From Clostridium puniceum (GTDB lineage Bacteria; Bacillota; Clostridia; Clostridiales; Clostridiaceae), in NCBI RefSeq assembly GCF_002006345.1, contig NZ_LZZM01000080.1, positions 26,761 through 90,760 of the forward strand: 64,000 nt of DNA, in the 5' to 3' direction. The first letter of the stretch is position 1. Each line of letters starts with the position of its first letter. A program made the position numbers and the translations under genes. Below, in pieces: positions 7,996 to 16,078 of the stretch. The notes beneath the pieces were generated by a model. It worked only from the letters and a program-made list of their open reading frames with translations. It had not been told where the DNA came from and did not search any database.

Positions 7996-8856
7996 TTACT
8001 TTTTCAAAGCCTCAAAGAACTGTTTGGGAGTGATTCCATATTCATTTTTAAATGCTCTAAAGAAATTAGAGTAATCACCAAAACCACATTTTTTATACAC
8101 ATCAATAATAGGCATTTCTTGAAGTATTAATTCCTTTGCTTCTATAAGCTTTTTTTGAACTATATATCTATGAATAGTTGTTCCTGTATATTTTTTAAAT
8201 TCCCTTGAAAGATGAAATTTACTAAGGAAAAAGTATTCAGAAATTTCATCTATAGTAATATCTTCATCTATGCGATTATTAATATATTCTATTATCCTAT
8301 CAATTAAGTTACTCTTTTTTATCTCTATATTTAACCCAATATCATCGTTAAAAACTGAATTATTTATATGTACTATCAGTTCCGTAATATATGCTTTATA
8401 AAGCAATTGTTTGCCTAATCCTTTGTAATTTTCAAGATTAATTAATTTATTAAGAAGTAATCTTATATTCTGCTGTTTTTCAAAATTTAAACTTAAAACA
8501 TTTTTTTTATTACAATATTCAAAACATAACGACAAATCCGTTTCATCTGTTGAAAGCTTTTTTAAAAATGCTTTATTTATCCAAAGAACTATTCTCTCAT
8601 ACTCTGCATCCTTTGAGTTTATCCTAGCTTGATGAAGTTCCTTTGAATTAATTAAAATTATATTTCCAGGCTTTAAAAAATAGCTTTTTCCTTCAATTAA
8701 GTATGTCACATCTCCTGAAATAAAAAAATATAATTCATAAAAATCATGATGATGGAGACTTATTGATTGGATGTCTTTATTTAAATAGTGAAATATTTCA
8801 TAATCACTTGAAAACATATATTGTCGAGTTAAGTATTTATGTGTTTTATTTTTCAT
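7996..8856 (-). CDS. AraC-family transcriptional regulator
   Basis: 286 residues from ATG 8854-8856, preceded by AGAAGG; a TTG six bases upstream is a less likely start. An N-terminal cupin-type sensor domain (HHHDFYELYFFISGDVTYLIEGKSY split over residues 35-65) is followed by two C-terminal AraC helix-turn-helix units (ISEYFFLSKFHLSREFKKYTG and CGFGDYSNFFRAFKNEYGITP). It is divergent from uxuA-uxuB across a 523-base gap, so it is a good candidate activator of uronate catabolism. The effector is not known from sequence. Confidence 0.92.
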   Translation of the reverse strand: MKNKTHKYLTRQYMFSSDYEIFHYLNKDIQSISLHHHDFYELYFFISGDVTYLIEGKSYFLKPGNIILINSKELHQARINSKDAEYERIVLWINKAFLKKLSTDETDLSLCFEYCNKKNVLSLNFEKQQNIRLLLNKLINLENYKGLGKQLLYKAYITELIVHINNSVFNDDIGLNIEIKKSNLIDRIIEYINNRIDEDITIDEISEYFFLSKFHLSREFKKYTGTTIHRYIVQKKLIEAKELILQEMPIIDVYKKCGFGDYSNFFRAFKNEYGITPKQFFEALKK

Positions 8857-9379
8857 TAGCAATACCTTCTTACTATTATTTTATATCTATAATAGTTTAA
8901 TAATTTTATCTACATATTATTTTTATGAGCAATCTTTGCAAGTCATATAGCAATAATAACATATTATTTTAACTACATATCATTTATAATTATAGCAATA
9001 AACATATTTGTTTTCAACATTGTAAAACACTATGTGACTATATCTCAAACAGTGACCTTAGGCTAGCTGAAAAAGTAGTAAATATCATCTATAATAGCAT
9101 TGCAAAAAATGCTCCCATTTTTTGAATTTTATTGTTATCTATTTTCTTAATAAATATATGAAAATACGAAATGTTATCTCATTTTATTGATACACTTACA
9201 GATTCAAGGGACTTTTATCATAATATAAGTCATAATTATTATTGCAAGAATTTCATGCAGTTTTATTAAAAACTAGCAGATGAAAAAAATTAGAAAATAC
9301 TTGTATACTGCTTAAAGAAATAACTGAAGTCATCTGTTTTTTAACACTAATGATCATTTAGAATTGGAGGATTAATATT
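8857..9379. other. Divergent intergenic region, araC-type gene / uxuA
   Basis: 523 bases of very AT-rich sequence without a credible gene on either strand. It must hold the promoters of both flanking genes. A short repeat-like pair (GCATTGCAAAAAATGC near 9100) is present, but I cannot assign an operator or a strong promoter with confidence. Confidence 0.5.
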
Positions 9380-10435
9380 ATGAAATTATCATTTAGATGG
9401 TATGGAGCTGACGATGCCGTTAAGCTTCAATACATCAGACAAATTCCAAGCATGCACAGTATTGTAACTGCAATTTATGATGTTCCTGTAGGCGAAAAAT
9501 GGAGCCTAAAAAGCATTCTAACATTAAAAACTGAAGTAGAAAATGTCAGTTTACATTTTGATGTTATAGAAAGTGTTCCAGTACATGAAGACATTAAGCT
9601 AGGATTACCCACAAGAGACAAGTACATTGAAAATTATAAAGAAAATATAAGAAGTCTTTCAAAAGCTGGCGTTAAGGTTATATGCTACAATTTCATGCCA
9701 GTATTTGATTGGACAAGAACTCAGCTTGATAAAGTTTTAGAAGATGGTTCTACTTCTCTTGTTTATTATAAAGATCAGCTTGAAAAAATGGATCCTCTTA
9801 CTGGGGAATTATCCCTTCCAGGCTGGGATTCCAGCTATACAAAGGATCAGCTTTCTGATTTATTTAAGCAATACTCAAAGGTAGATGAAGAAGCTTTATG
9901 GAGTAATTTAGAATACTTCCTTAAACGGATTATACCTGTTGCTGAACAATGTGATATTAAGATGGCGATTCATCCAGATGATCCACCATATAATATCTTT
10001 GGACTTCCAAGAATAATCACAAATGAAAAGAATTTAGATAGATTCTTAAAGTTAGTAGACAGCAAGTACAATGGTTTAACTTTCTGCACAGGCTCTCTTG
10101 GATCAGCAAGTTTTAATAATATTGTTAAAATGGTAGATAAATATTCTAGCCAAGGACGTATTCATTTCATGCATGTTAGAAATGTAAAACTTCTTGAAGA
10201 TGGAAGCTTTGAAGAAAGTGCTCACTACTCACCTTGCGGTTCTTTAGATATCGTTGAAATTATGAAGGTGCTACATAAAAATCACTTTGATGGATACCTT
10301 CGTCCTGACCACGGAAGAATGATTTGGGGTGAAACGGGAAGACCTGGATATGGTTTATATGACCGTGCTTTAGGTGCTATGTATATCACTGGAATATGGG
10401 AAACTCTTGAAAAAACTAGTAAAGGAGATAAATAA
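9380..10435 (+). CDS. uxuA: D-mannonate dehydratase
   Basis: 351 residues, the usual UxuA length, with a TIM-barrel fold. Recognisable segments are [59 protein letters not shown] and [15 protein letters not shown]. The His and Asp in these blocks correspond to the family's metal and substrate ligands. It dehydrates D-mannonate to 2-keto-3-deoxygluconate in glucuronate breakdown. A GGAGG site precedes the ATG. The downstream mannonate oxidoreductase starts 1 base after the stop, so the two form an operon. Confidence 0.96.
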   Translation: MKLSFRWYGADDAVKLQYIRQIPSMHSIVTAIYDVPVGEKWSLKSILTLKTEVENVSLHFDVIESVPVHEDIKLGLPTRDKYIENYKENIRSLSKAGVKVICYNFMPVFDWTRTQLDKVLEDGSTSLVYYKDQLEKMDPLTGELSLPGWDSSYTKDQLSDLFKQYSKVDEEALWSNLEYFLKRIIPVAEQCDIKMAIHPDDPPYNIFGLPRIITNEKNLDRFLKLVDSKYNGLTFCTGSLGSASFNNIVKMVDKYSSQGRIHFMHVRNVKLLEDGSFEESAHYSPCGSLDIVEIMKVLHKNHFDGYLRPDHGRMIWGETGRPGYGLYDRALGAMYITGIWETLEKTSKGDK

Positions 10436-10436
10436 A

Positions 10437-11294
10437 ATGAACTTACCTTCTAATATAGATTTAAATAATAAAGTTGTAGTAATAACTGGTGGTGCCGGAG
10501 TGCTTGGAAGCTCTTGGGTTGATGCTTTAACTGAATGTGGTGCAAAGGTAGCAATCCTCGATAGAAGCTTAGAAAGTGCTGAAAGAAAAGCTGCTGAAGT
10601 TGTAGCTAATGGTAAAATTGCAATAGGTGTTGAAGCTAATGTACTTGATAAAGCAAGCCTTAAAAAAGCTCATAAAACTATATTAGATAATTTGGGCGCA
10701 TGTGACATTTTAATAAATGGAGCTGGTGGAAATAATCCTAAAGGAACAACTACTAAAGAATATTTATACGAAGAAGATTTAAAAGAAGAAAACAAAGATA
10801 TTATAACTTTCTTCGATCTTGATGAAGATGGAATCAGATTTGTATTTGATTTAAACTTCCTTGGAACATTACTTCCATCCCAAGAATTTTCAAGAGATAT
10901 GATTGGAAGGAAAGGCTGCAGCATTATTAATGTTTCATCAATGAATGCCTTTACTCCTCTTACAAAAATCCCAGCATACTCAGGTGCAAAATCTGCAGTA
11001 TCAAACTTTACTAAGTGGCTTGCTGTTCATATGTCAAAGGTTGGTATAAGAGTTAATGCTATAGCTCCTGGCTTCTTTGTGACAAAACAAAATGAAGCGC
11101 TTCTAAAAAATGCTAATGGAAGCTATACTGAGCGTTCTCACAAAATTTTAAATGCTACTCCTATGGGAAGATTTGGTGAAGCTGAAGAACTTATTGGTGC
11201 ACTTCTTTTCTTAGTAAATGAAGAAGCTTCAAGCTTTGTAAATGGCATAGTTATTCCAATTGATGGTGGATTCTCTGCTTACTCAGGTGTTTAA
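10437..11294 (+). CDS. uxuB: D-mannonate oxidoreductase (SDR type)
   Basis: 285 residues. The ATG at 10437 is chosen for its AAAGGAG site 7 bases upstream; a longer in-frame start inside uxuA is not needed. It has the classical SDR layout: a Rossmann motif VVITGGAGVLGSSW with the GxxxGxG-type turn, INGAGGNN, catalytic Ser in NVSSMNAF, catalytic Tyr/Lys in YSGAKSAV and a C-terminal IPIDGGFSAYSGV. In Firmicutes an SDR of this type next to uxuA (YjmF) interconverts fructuronate and D-mannonate, replacing the polyol-dehydrogenase-type UxuB of enterobacteria. The role rests on this linkage. Confidence 0.9.
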   Translation: MNLPSNIDLNNKVVVITGGAGVLGSSWVDALTECGAKVAILDRSLESAERKAAEVVANGKIAIGVEANVLDKASLKKAHKTILDNLGACDILINGAGGNNPKGTTTKEYLYEEDLKEENKDIITFFDLDEDGIRFVFDLNFLGTLLPSQEFSRDMIGRKGCSIINVSSMNAFTPLTKIPAYSGAKSAVSNFTKWLAVHMSKVGIRVNAIAPGFFVTKQNEALLKNANGSYTERSHKILNATPMGRFGEAEELIGALLFLVNEEASSFVNGIVIPIDGGFSAYSGV

Positions 11295-11332
11295 ATTTAC
11301 TCGTTAAAATTAATTATATAATTGCCATAATA

Positions 11333-11376
11333 AATAAAAGGCTTTCCATTTGTAATAAAATGAAAGCCTTTTATTT
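11333..11376. terminator. Bidirectional terminator between uxuB and GH2 gene
   Basis: Stem AAAAGGCTTTC / GAAAGCCTTTT with an A-rich side and a T-rich side, between two convergent genes, so it can serve both. Confidence 0.85.
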
Positions 11377-11405
11377 ATAACTCTATACTTAATTTTTCTT
11401 ATTTT

Positions 11406-13706
11406 TTATTTCTTTGCTATAACGTTCAATTCTTTATTAATAACACTTAACAATTCTTTAGGTATATTAAATCTCGATCTCTTAGACATACTATCTATAG
11501 TCATTAACCCCGTCATAACTTGGAATTGTTGACTTTCAGCTACATCTCCAAAATATTTCTTAAATATAGCTTTTGCCGTCTCATCCTTATAAAGTTCTTC
11601 AATTGTATCAAAGGTTGAGTAATAACCTTCTTTAACAGCTACCTCTTGAACATTGGTTAAATCAAACTTTTGAAACCAGTTAGTAACATGTGTTTTTTCT
11701 TGTGGCTTTTCAAGAATATAACTTTGATCCACTTCTTTAACATGCTTCAAAATCATTTCATCACTATAAGTATTTCCAGCCTTATCAAAAGATTCTACTT
11801 TAATCTTGTTTTCTCCTAGAACTAATTTAACAGCTTCAAATTTCTTCATTGGTTCATTACTATTAATTTCACTTACAAATTCACCATTCACATAAAGCTT
11901 AACATAGTCTAAATTTGAAATCACTATTATATCATTTAATTCTTCATGTCTATTTACAAATCTGCTGCCAGCTAATTTAACAAAATTTTCTTTCGACCAA
12001 TAAGCTTTACATAAATAGAAAGAATCCTTTTTTAATTTTCGATCTATAGTTACTAAGCCTTTTTGATTTCTTCCTTTTTCTCCGCCTTCATTTCTAATCT
12101 CACTTCCAAAATCAAACATAGCCCATATATAACCGCCTAAAACAAATTCTCTCTTATTGAAAGTTTTAAGTGCATTATTTTGGAATAAGAGCTGATATTC
12201 TTCTGTATAATCTTTTACGGTTGGATTATATGAATGAAGTCTGGGATTAGTATCAACTCCATATTCTGTAACCATAACTGGTGTATTAGGTCTTGATTTA
12301 TGGAATTCATCCAACCTTGTTGCTAACTCCTGCATTTCCTTATAATACCAACCATAATATAAGTTATATCCTACAAAATCAGTTAATTCATTTAATGGAC
12401 TTTCATTAACTACAGAATGAATATTAGCTTGTGCTATAAATCTACTTGAATCTAATTTTTTAGCCATAGCTGAAAGTTCTTTTACCATTTCATATATTTG
12501 TTCATTTTCTATTGCTATTGTAATTTCATTTTGAACTCCCCAACAATAAATTGAACTATGGTTATAGGCTTGCTTAATTAATCTTTCTAATTGTTCCTTA
12601 GCATTTTTATTTTCCTTATCAGAAGTTGTTGGAATACTAATAAACGGAATTTCTGCCCATAATAATATTCCTTCACGATCACAAAGGCTGTAAAAATAAT
12701 CATTATGTTGATAATGAGCAAGTCTTACAGTATTTGCCCCTATCTCTTTAATGATTGACATATCTAAATCCATATATTCTTTAGTTAACGCATTACCTAT
12801 ACCTGCAAAATCTTGATGACGGCTTACACCATTAAACTTAATAGCTTTACCATTTAAGAATACACCTTTGTCTGGAGTTATTTCTATGGTTCTAAAACCA
12901 ATATCTATGCTTCGTTTATCACATTGTACTCCTTCACAATATAATTGAGCTTCAAATTTATGCAGATAAGGATTTTCTATCCCTTGCCATAACTTTGGGG
13001 TATTTATCTCTTCTACCAATTCAAATTCTGCTTCTTTTAAAACCTCAATATCAATTGTTTTATTAAATACTATCTTATCTTCCTTATCTAATAATTTAAA
13101 TTCAATTTTTCCAGCTTTAGCTTCATTAAATTCATTTATAATTCTTCCATTTATCTTTAGTTCAAATTTATCTTCTCCAATGCTCTTTTGAGTTAAATAT
13201 ATACCATCTCTACTATTATCCATTAAATCAAAATGAAGAGCATCTGTTGTTATAAGTTTTACTTCACGATATATGCCTCCATAAAATGAAAAATCAGCCA
13301 TAAGTGGATACACATCATCATGACGACTGTTATCTACTATAATTGAAATTAGGTTTTCTCCACATTTTAAGAAAGGATTTAGAAAAACTCTAAACATTGA
13401 AAATCCACATTTACTGCTTCCTGCCAATTGTCCATTAACATATACTCTAGAAACTAAGCTTGCAGCACCTATTTCTAAAAATATAAATTTATTTAATTCA
13501 GCATCTGCTATATTTAACTTTCTTTGATAAAAGCATTCCCCTTTAAACATTCCCTCACCGCTTTGCCCATCTATGGCATTAAAGCAATGAGGCAAAGTTA
13601 TATTGTCACCTTTATCAATTTCTTTTCCTATATAATTCGTGCTATTTTCTTTAGTAAATAACCATTTATCATTCAAATCTATTACTTTCACAATATTATC
13701 CTCCAT
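11406..13706 (-). CDS. Glycoside hydrolase family 2 (beta-glucuronidase/beta-galactosidase type)
   Basis: 766 residues. An N-terminal jelly-roll sugar-binding domain (to about 155) is followed by an immunoglobulin-like domain (to about 275) and a TIM barrel (280-590). The acid/base Glu is in CWGVQNE (about 394) and the nucleophile in VMVTEYGVDT (about 481). NGVSRHQD and TVRLAHYQHND are further GH2 signatures. A beta-rich tail follows. There is no signal peptide, so it acts in the cytoplasm on imported sugar. It is the last gene of the PTS operon and converges with uxuAB, which favours a beta-glucuronide substrate; beta-galactoside or others cannot be excluded. Confidence 0.9.
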   Translation of the reverse strand: MEDNIVKVIDLNDKWLFTKENSTNYIGKEIDKGDNITLPHCFNAIDGQSGEGMFKGECFYQRKLNIADAELNKFIFLEIGAASLVSRVYVNGQLAGSSKCGFSMFRVFLNPFLKCGENLISIIVDNSRHDDVYPLMADFSFYGGIYREVKLITTDALHFDLMDNSRDGIYLTQKSIGEDKFELKINGRIINEFNEAKAGKIEFKLLDKEDKIVFNKTIDIEVLKEAEFELVEEINTPKLWQGIENPYLHKFEAQLYCEGVQCDKRSIDIGFRTIEITPDKGVFLNGKAIKFNGVSRHQDFAGIGNALTKEYMDLDMSIIKEIGANTVRLAHYQHNDYFYSLCDREGILLWAEIPFISIPTTSDKENKNAKEQLERLIKQAYNHSSIYCWGVQNEITIAIENEQIYEMVKELSAMAKKLDSSRFIAQANIHSVVNESPLNELTDFVGYNLYYGWYYKEMQELATRLDEFHKSRPNTPVMVTEYGVDTNPRLHSYNPTVKDYTEEYQLLFQNNALKTFNKREFVLGGYIWAMFDFGSEIRNEGGEKGRNQKGLVTIDRKLKKDSFYLCKAYWSKENFVKLAGSRFVNRHEELNDIIVISNLDYVKLYVNGEFVSEINSNEPMKKFEAVKLVLGENKIKVESFDKAGNTYSDEMILKHVKEVDQSYILEKPQEKTHVTNWFQKFDLTNVQEVAVKEGYYSTFDTIEELYKDETAKAIFKKYFGDVAESQQFQVMTGLMTIDSMSKRSRFNIPKELLSVINKELNVIAKK

Positions 13707-13726
13707 TATACAAAATTAGAAATTCA

Positions 13727-13749
13727 ACCACCACTAAAAAAGTGGTGGT
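13727..13749 (-). terminator. Intercistronic hairpin between PTS IIC and GH2
   Basis: A perfect 9-base stem ACCACCACT/AGTGGTGGT with a 5-base loop. No strong T run follows on the minus strand, so it is more likely an mRNA stabilising, processing or partial-termination hairpin that sets the IIC to GH2 ratio. Confidence 0.6.
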
Positions 13750-13847
13750 CTTTATTTAAGTTTATTTATATAGATTTTATAGTTTTTAAAAAAAGAGTTC
13801 CTTAAATTTAATCTGAGATTAATAACAATTTATACTTGTAAAATCTA

Positions 13848-15116
13848 TTATTGATTTTCTGTTTTTTGCTCTAATTCATAAGCTTCTTTATCTGCTTTTC
13901 TAAAGAATGGATACCACACTAATGTTGATAGTCCTACAAGCGCAACTTGTAATACAGCTATCTTCCAGCTTCCTTCCATTAATCCACTGAATATTATTGG
14001 CATTCCGCTCATCGGAGTCATTCCTGCAACTCTTGGAACTATTCCTACAGCTGTCAGTAAATAAGCAATGGTTAAATTAATTGCATTCATAAATACAAAT
14101 GGAATTACAAACTTAAAGTTAAAAACTAGAGGTGTACCAAAAACTAATGGTTCACTAATTCCAAAAAGAGATGGTACTGCAGTTAATTTACCTAAAGTTT
14201 TATATTGTTTACTTTTAGCTACAAATAGCATCAGAAGTGCAAAGCCAATCGCACTGGCAGACATTGTATACGTACTCACAAACGCTCTACCTGTTATATT
14301 AGGAAGCGCTTCTCCTGCTGAATATGCAGTTAATTGGGCAGCATCCATTGCTGTAAATATTGGAAGTACAACTGAATAAATAACCAACGTTCCATGAATA
14401 CCAAAAAACCACAGTATTTGTGAAAATGTCCATAAAATTATTATTGATATAATATTTCCACCAACACCTTGTAGCGGAGTTTGGACAAAAGTATATATGA
14501 ATTGATGCATAGTTTTAAATGAAGTTGCAGCAAAAAGCGCTGCTACAATTAGAAATACAATAATAGCTGCAAATCCAGGAATCAAGCTGCTGAAACTACT
14601 AGATACCACTGGAGGTACAGTTGAAGGCATCTTAATAGTAAACCCTTTTTGCTTAATATATATGTATACTCTAGTTGATACCAAACTTATAATAATAGCT
14701 GAAAAAATACCAGGTGCACCTAACCATTGCATGGTAAACGTAGTAACTCCTTTATCTGTAGTAAATGGCGTTACTATGAAAAAGCATACTAATGATAACA
14801 ATGCTGGCACTGCACCATCTTCTTTATACTGTTTTGCATAACTACTTGCTATAGTTACTCCAAAAACTACAGCTAAAAAATTTGTTGAAAACATTATTGC
14901 TATATTTAATGCATATGCAATTCCTGTAGCAGCAATAAAACTTTTCCATACAGGTATTTGTAAGTTTAAAAACAATGCGGCAAATGCACCTAAAAGTGTA
15001 ACTGGCATTGCCACCATCATTCCTCCAGAAACACCATTAGCTAGCTTACTTTTTTGAATCTTATTTAAAATTGGGGAGATTTTTTTAGATATAGCTTTTC
15101 CATCAAATTTTGACAT
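13848..15116 (-). CDS. PTS lactose/cellobiose-family EIIC
   Basis: 422 residues, a polytopic membrane permease of about ten segments. It begins with the typical amphipathic lead (FDGKAISKKISPILNKIQKS) and has GISEPLVFGTPLVFNFKFVIPF, the conserved substrate-site block of this family, and IHGTLVIYSVVLPIF. It forms the sugar channel and works with the IIB and IIA encoded just upstream. Lactose/cellobiose-family IIC proteins take up diverse beta-linked disaccharides. The substrate here is inferred from the neighbouring GH2 and uronate genes. Confidence 0.93.
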   Translation of the reverse strand: MSKFDGKAISKKISPILNKIQKSKLANGVSGGMMVAMPVTLLGAFAALFLNLQIPVWKSFIAATGIAYALNIAIMFSTNFLAVVFGVTIASSYAKQYKEDGAVPALLSLVCFFIVTPFTTDKGVTTFTMQWLGAPGIFSAIIISLVSTRVYIYIKQKGFTIKMPSTVPPVVSSSFSSLIPGFAAIIVFLIVAALFAATSFKTMHQFIYTFVQTPLQGVGGNIISIIILWTFSQILWFFGIHGTLVIYSVVLPIFTAMDAAQLTAYSAGEALPNITGRAFVSTYTMSASAIGFALLMLFVAKSKQYKTLGKLTAVPSLFGISEPLVFGTPLVFNFKFVIPFVFMNAINLTIAYLLTAVGIVPRVAGMTPMSGMPIIFSGLMEGSWKIAVLQVALVGLSTLVWYPFFRKADKEAYELEQKTENQ

Positions 15117-15160
15117 ATAAAATCCTCCTTTAATAATACTTTCTTAATGTTTTTATTTAA

Positions 15161-15466
15161 TTAATCTAATAATGCAAGTGCATCTTTTAATACTTTTTCA
15201 CCATTAAGAGTTCCATAATCCATCATATCTATAACTTCTACTTTTATTCCCTTAGGTTCATATTTTTCTTTCATCTCATCTGCTAAATATTCGATTTGTG
15301 GACCTAAAAGTAAAACTTCTGTTGGCTCCTCATATTCTTCAAATTTTGATTCTGACATAGCAATAATTTTTGCTTCAATTCCTTGTTTCTCTGCACTTTC
15401 CTGCATCCTAGCCATTAAAATACTTGTTGACATACCTGCTGCACATACTAAAGTTATATATCTCAT
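15161..15466 (-). CDS. PTS lactose/cellobiose-family EIIB
   Basis: 101 residues, the full IIB length. The phosphorylated Cys is in the N-terminal P-loop LVCAAGMSTSILMARM (Cys 8), and LLGPQIEYLADEMK is the second family block. It passes phosphate from IIA to the incoming sugar. It lies 44 bases upstream of the IIC gene in the same operon, with a GAGGATG-type ribosome site. Confidence 0.95.
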   Translation of the reverse strand: MRYITLVCAAGMSTSILMARMQESAEKQGIEAKIIAMSESKFEEYEEPTEVLLLGPQIEYLADEMKEKYEPKGIKVEVIDMMDYGTLNGEKVLKDALALLD

Positions 15467-15552
15467 TTCTTCATCCTCCTAAAACTTTGTTATTAATTTT
15501 ATTTATTCTTGTTATCATTGCTAACTAAATTTATTTTTACTTTATTTAATAA

Positions 15553-15870
15553 TTATTTTCTAAAGGTCTCATACATTGAAATCATTTCTTTAGCTAAATC
15601 CCTTACAGTCATAGCATTCATTAAATGATCTTGAGCATGCACCATAAGTAAGCTAATTTCTATTCCTTCTCCAGCAGCTTCCTTTTGAATTAAGTTAGTT
15701 TGGAAATTATGAGCTTTATTTAAAGCTTCATTTGCTTCCTTTATTTTTTCTTTCGCTAATTCCAAATCACCTTTTTTTGCTGCTTTAATAGCTTCCATTG
15801 ATTTACTTCTTGCATTCCCTCCATTTACAACTAATTCCATAACTACTTGATCCATTAATAATGTTTCCAT
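15553..15870 (-). CDS. PTS lactose/cellobiose-family EIIA
   Basis: 105 residues, all helical. The active His is in LLMVHAQDHLMNA, and the family block VNGGNARSKSMEAIKAAKKG is present. It receives phosphate from HPr and hands it to IIB. It is the first gene of the operon; its start lies about 50 bases past the sigma-54 promoter at 15920-15936. Confidence 0.95.
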   Translation of the reverse strand: METLLMDQVVMELVVNGGNARSKSMEAIKAAKKGDLELAKEKIKEANEALNKAHNFQTNLIQKEAAGEGIEISLLMVHAQDHLMNAMTVRDLAKEMISMYETFRK

Positions 15871-15919
15871 TTCTTCACCTTCTATTTAAATTATTTGATT
15901 TGCATCTTAATAATATATA

Positions 15920-15936
15920 TAGCAATCTTCATGCCA
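15920..15936 (-). promoter_or_regulatory. Sigma-54 promoter of the PTS-GH2 operon
   Basis: Minus-strand TTGGCATGAAGATTGCTA has both invariant elements of the -24/-12 promoter: GG of TGGCA and GC of TTGCT, correctly spaced. It lies 50 bases before the IIA start and next to a sigma-54 activator gene, which agrees with its use. Confidence 0.93.
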
Positions 15937-15994
15937 ACATAAAGATATTAATTAAATTTTTTTATTTTCTTCAATCCTTGTATTTTATCCTTCT

Positions 15995-16046
15995 CAGCTT
16001 AACAAAAAAAAGCTTTCAAAAAGTATTTATGTGCTTTACTTTTTGA
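15995..16046 (-). terminator. Terminator of the LevR-type activator gene
   Basis: On the minus strand a long stem (TTTTCAAAAAGTA paired with TACTTTTTGAAAG) is followed by eight T. It separates the activator gene from the PTS operon. Confidence 0.75.
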
Positions 16047-16055
16047 AAACCTTTC

Positions 16056-16078
16056 AAAGCACATCAACAATGTGCTTT
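16056..16078. promoter_or_regulatory. Palindrome, possible upstream activating site for the LevR-type activator
   Basis: Perfect inverted repeat AAAGCACAT-CAACA-ATGTGCTTT, overlapping the activator stop codon and about 130 bases upstream of the sigma-54 promoter. A third half-copy (ATGTGCTTTA) lies at 16029-16038. The position fits an enhancer. It could also be a hairpin at the transcript end. Confidence 0.5.

Noticed and set aside
8857..9379. A promoter/operator assignment for uxuA
   Set aside because: Several TATAAT-like sites occur in the AT-rich gap, but none has a convincing -35 at proper distance.
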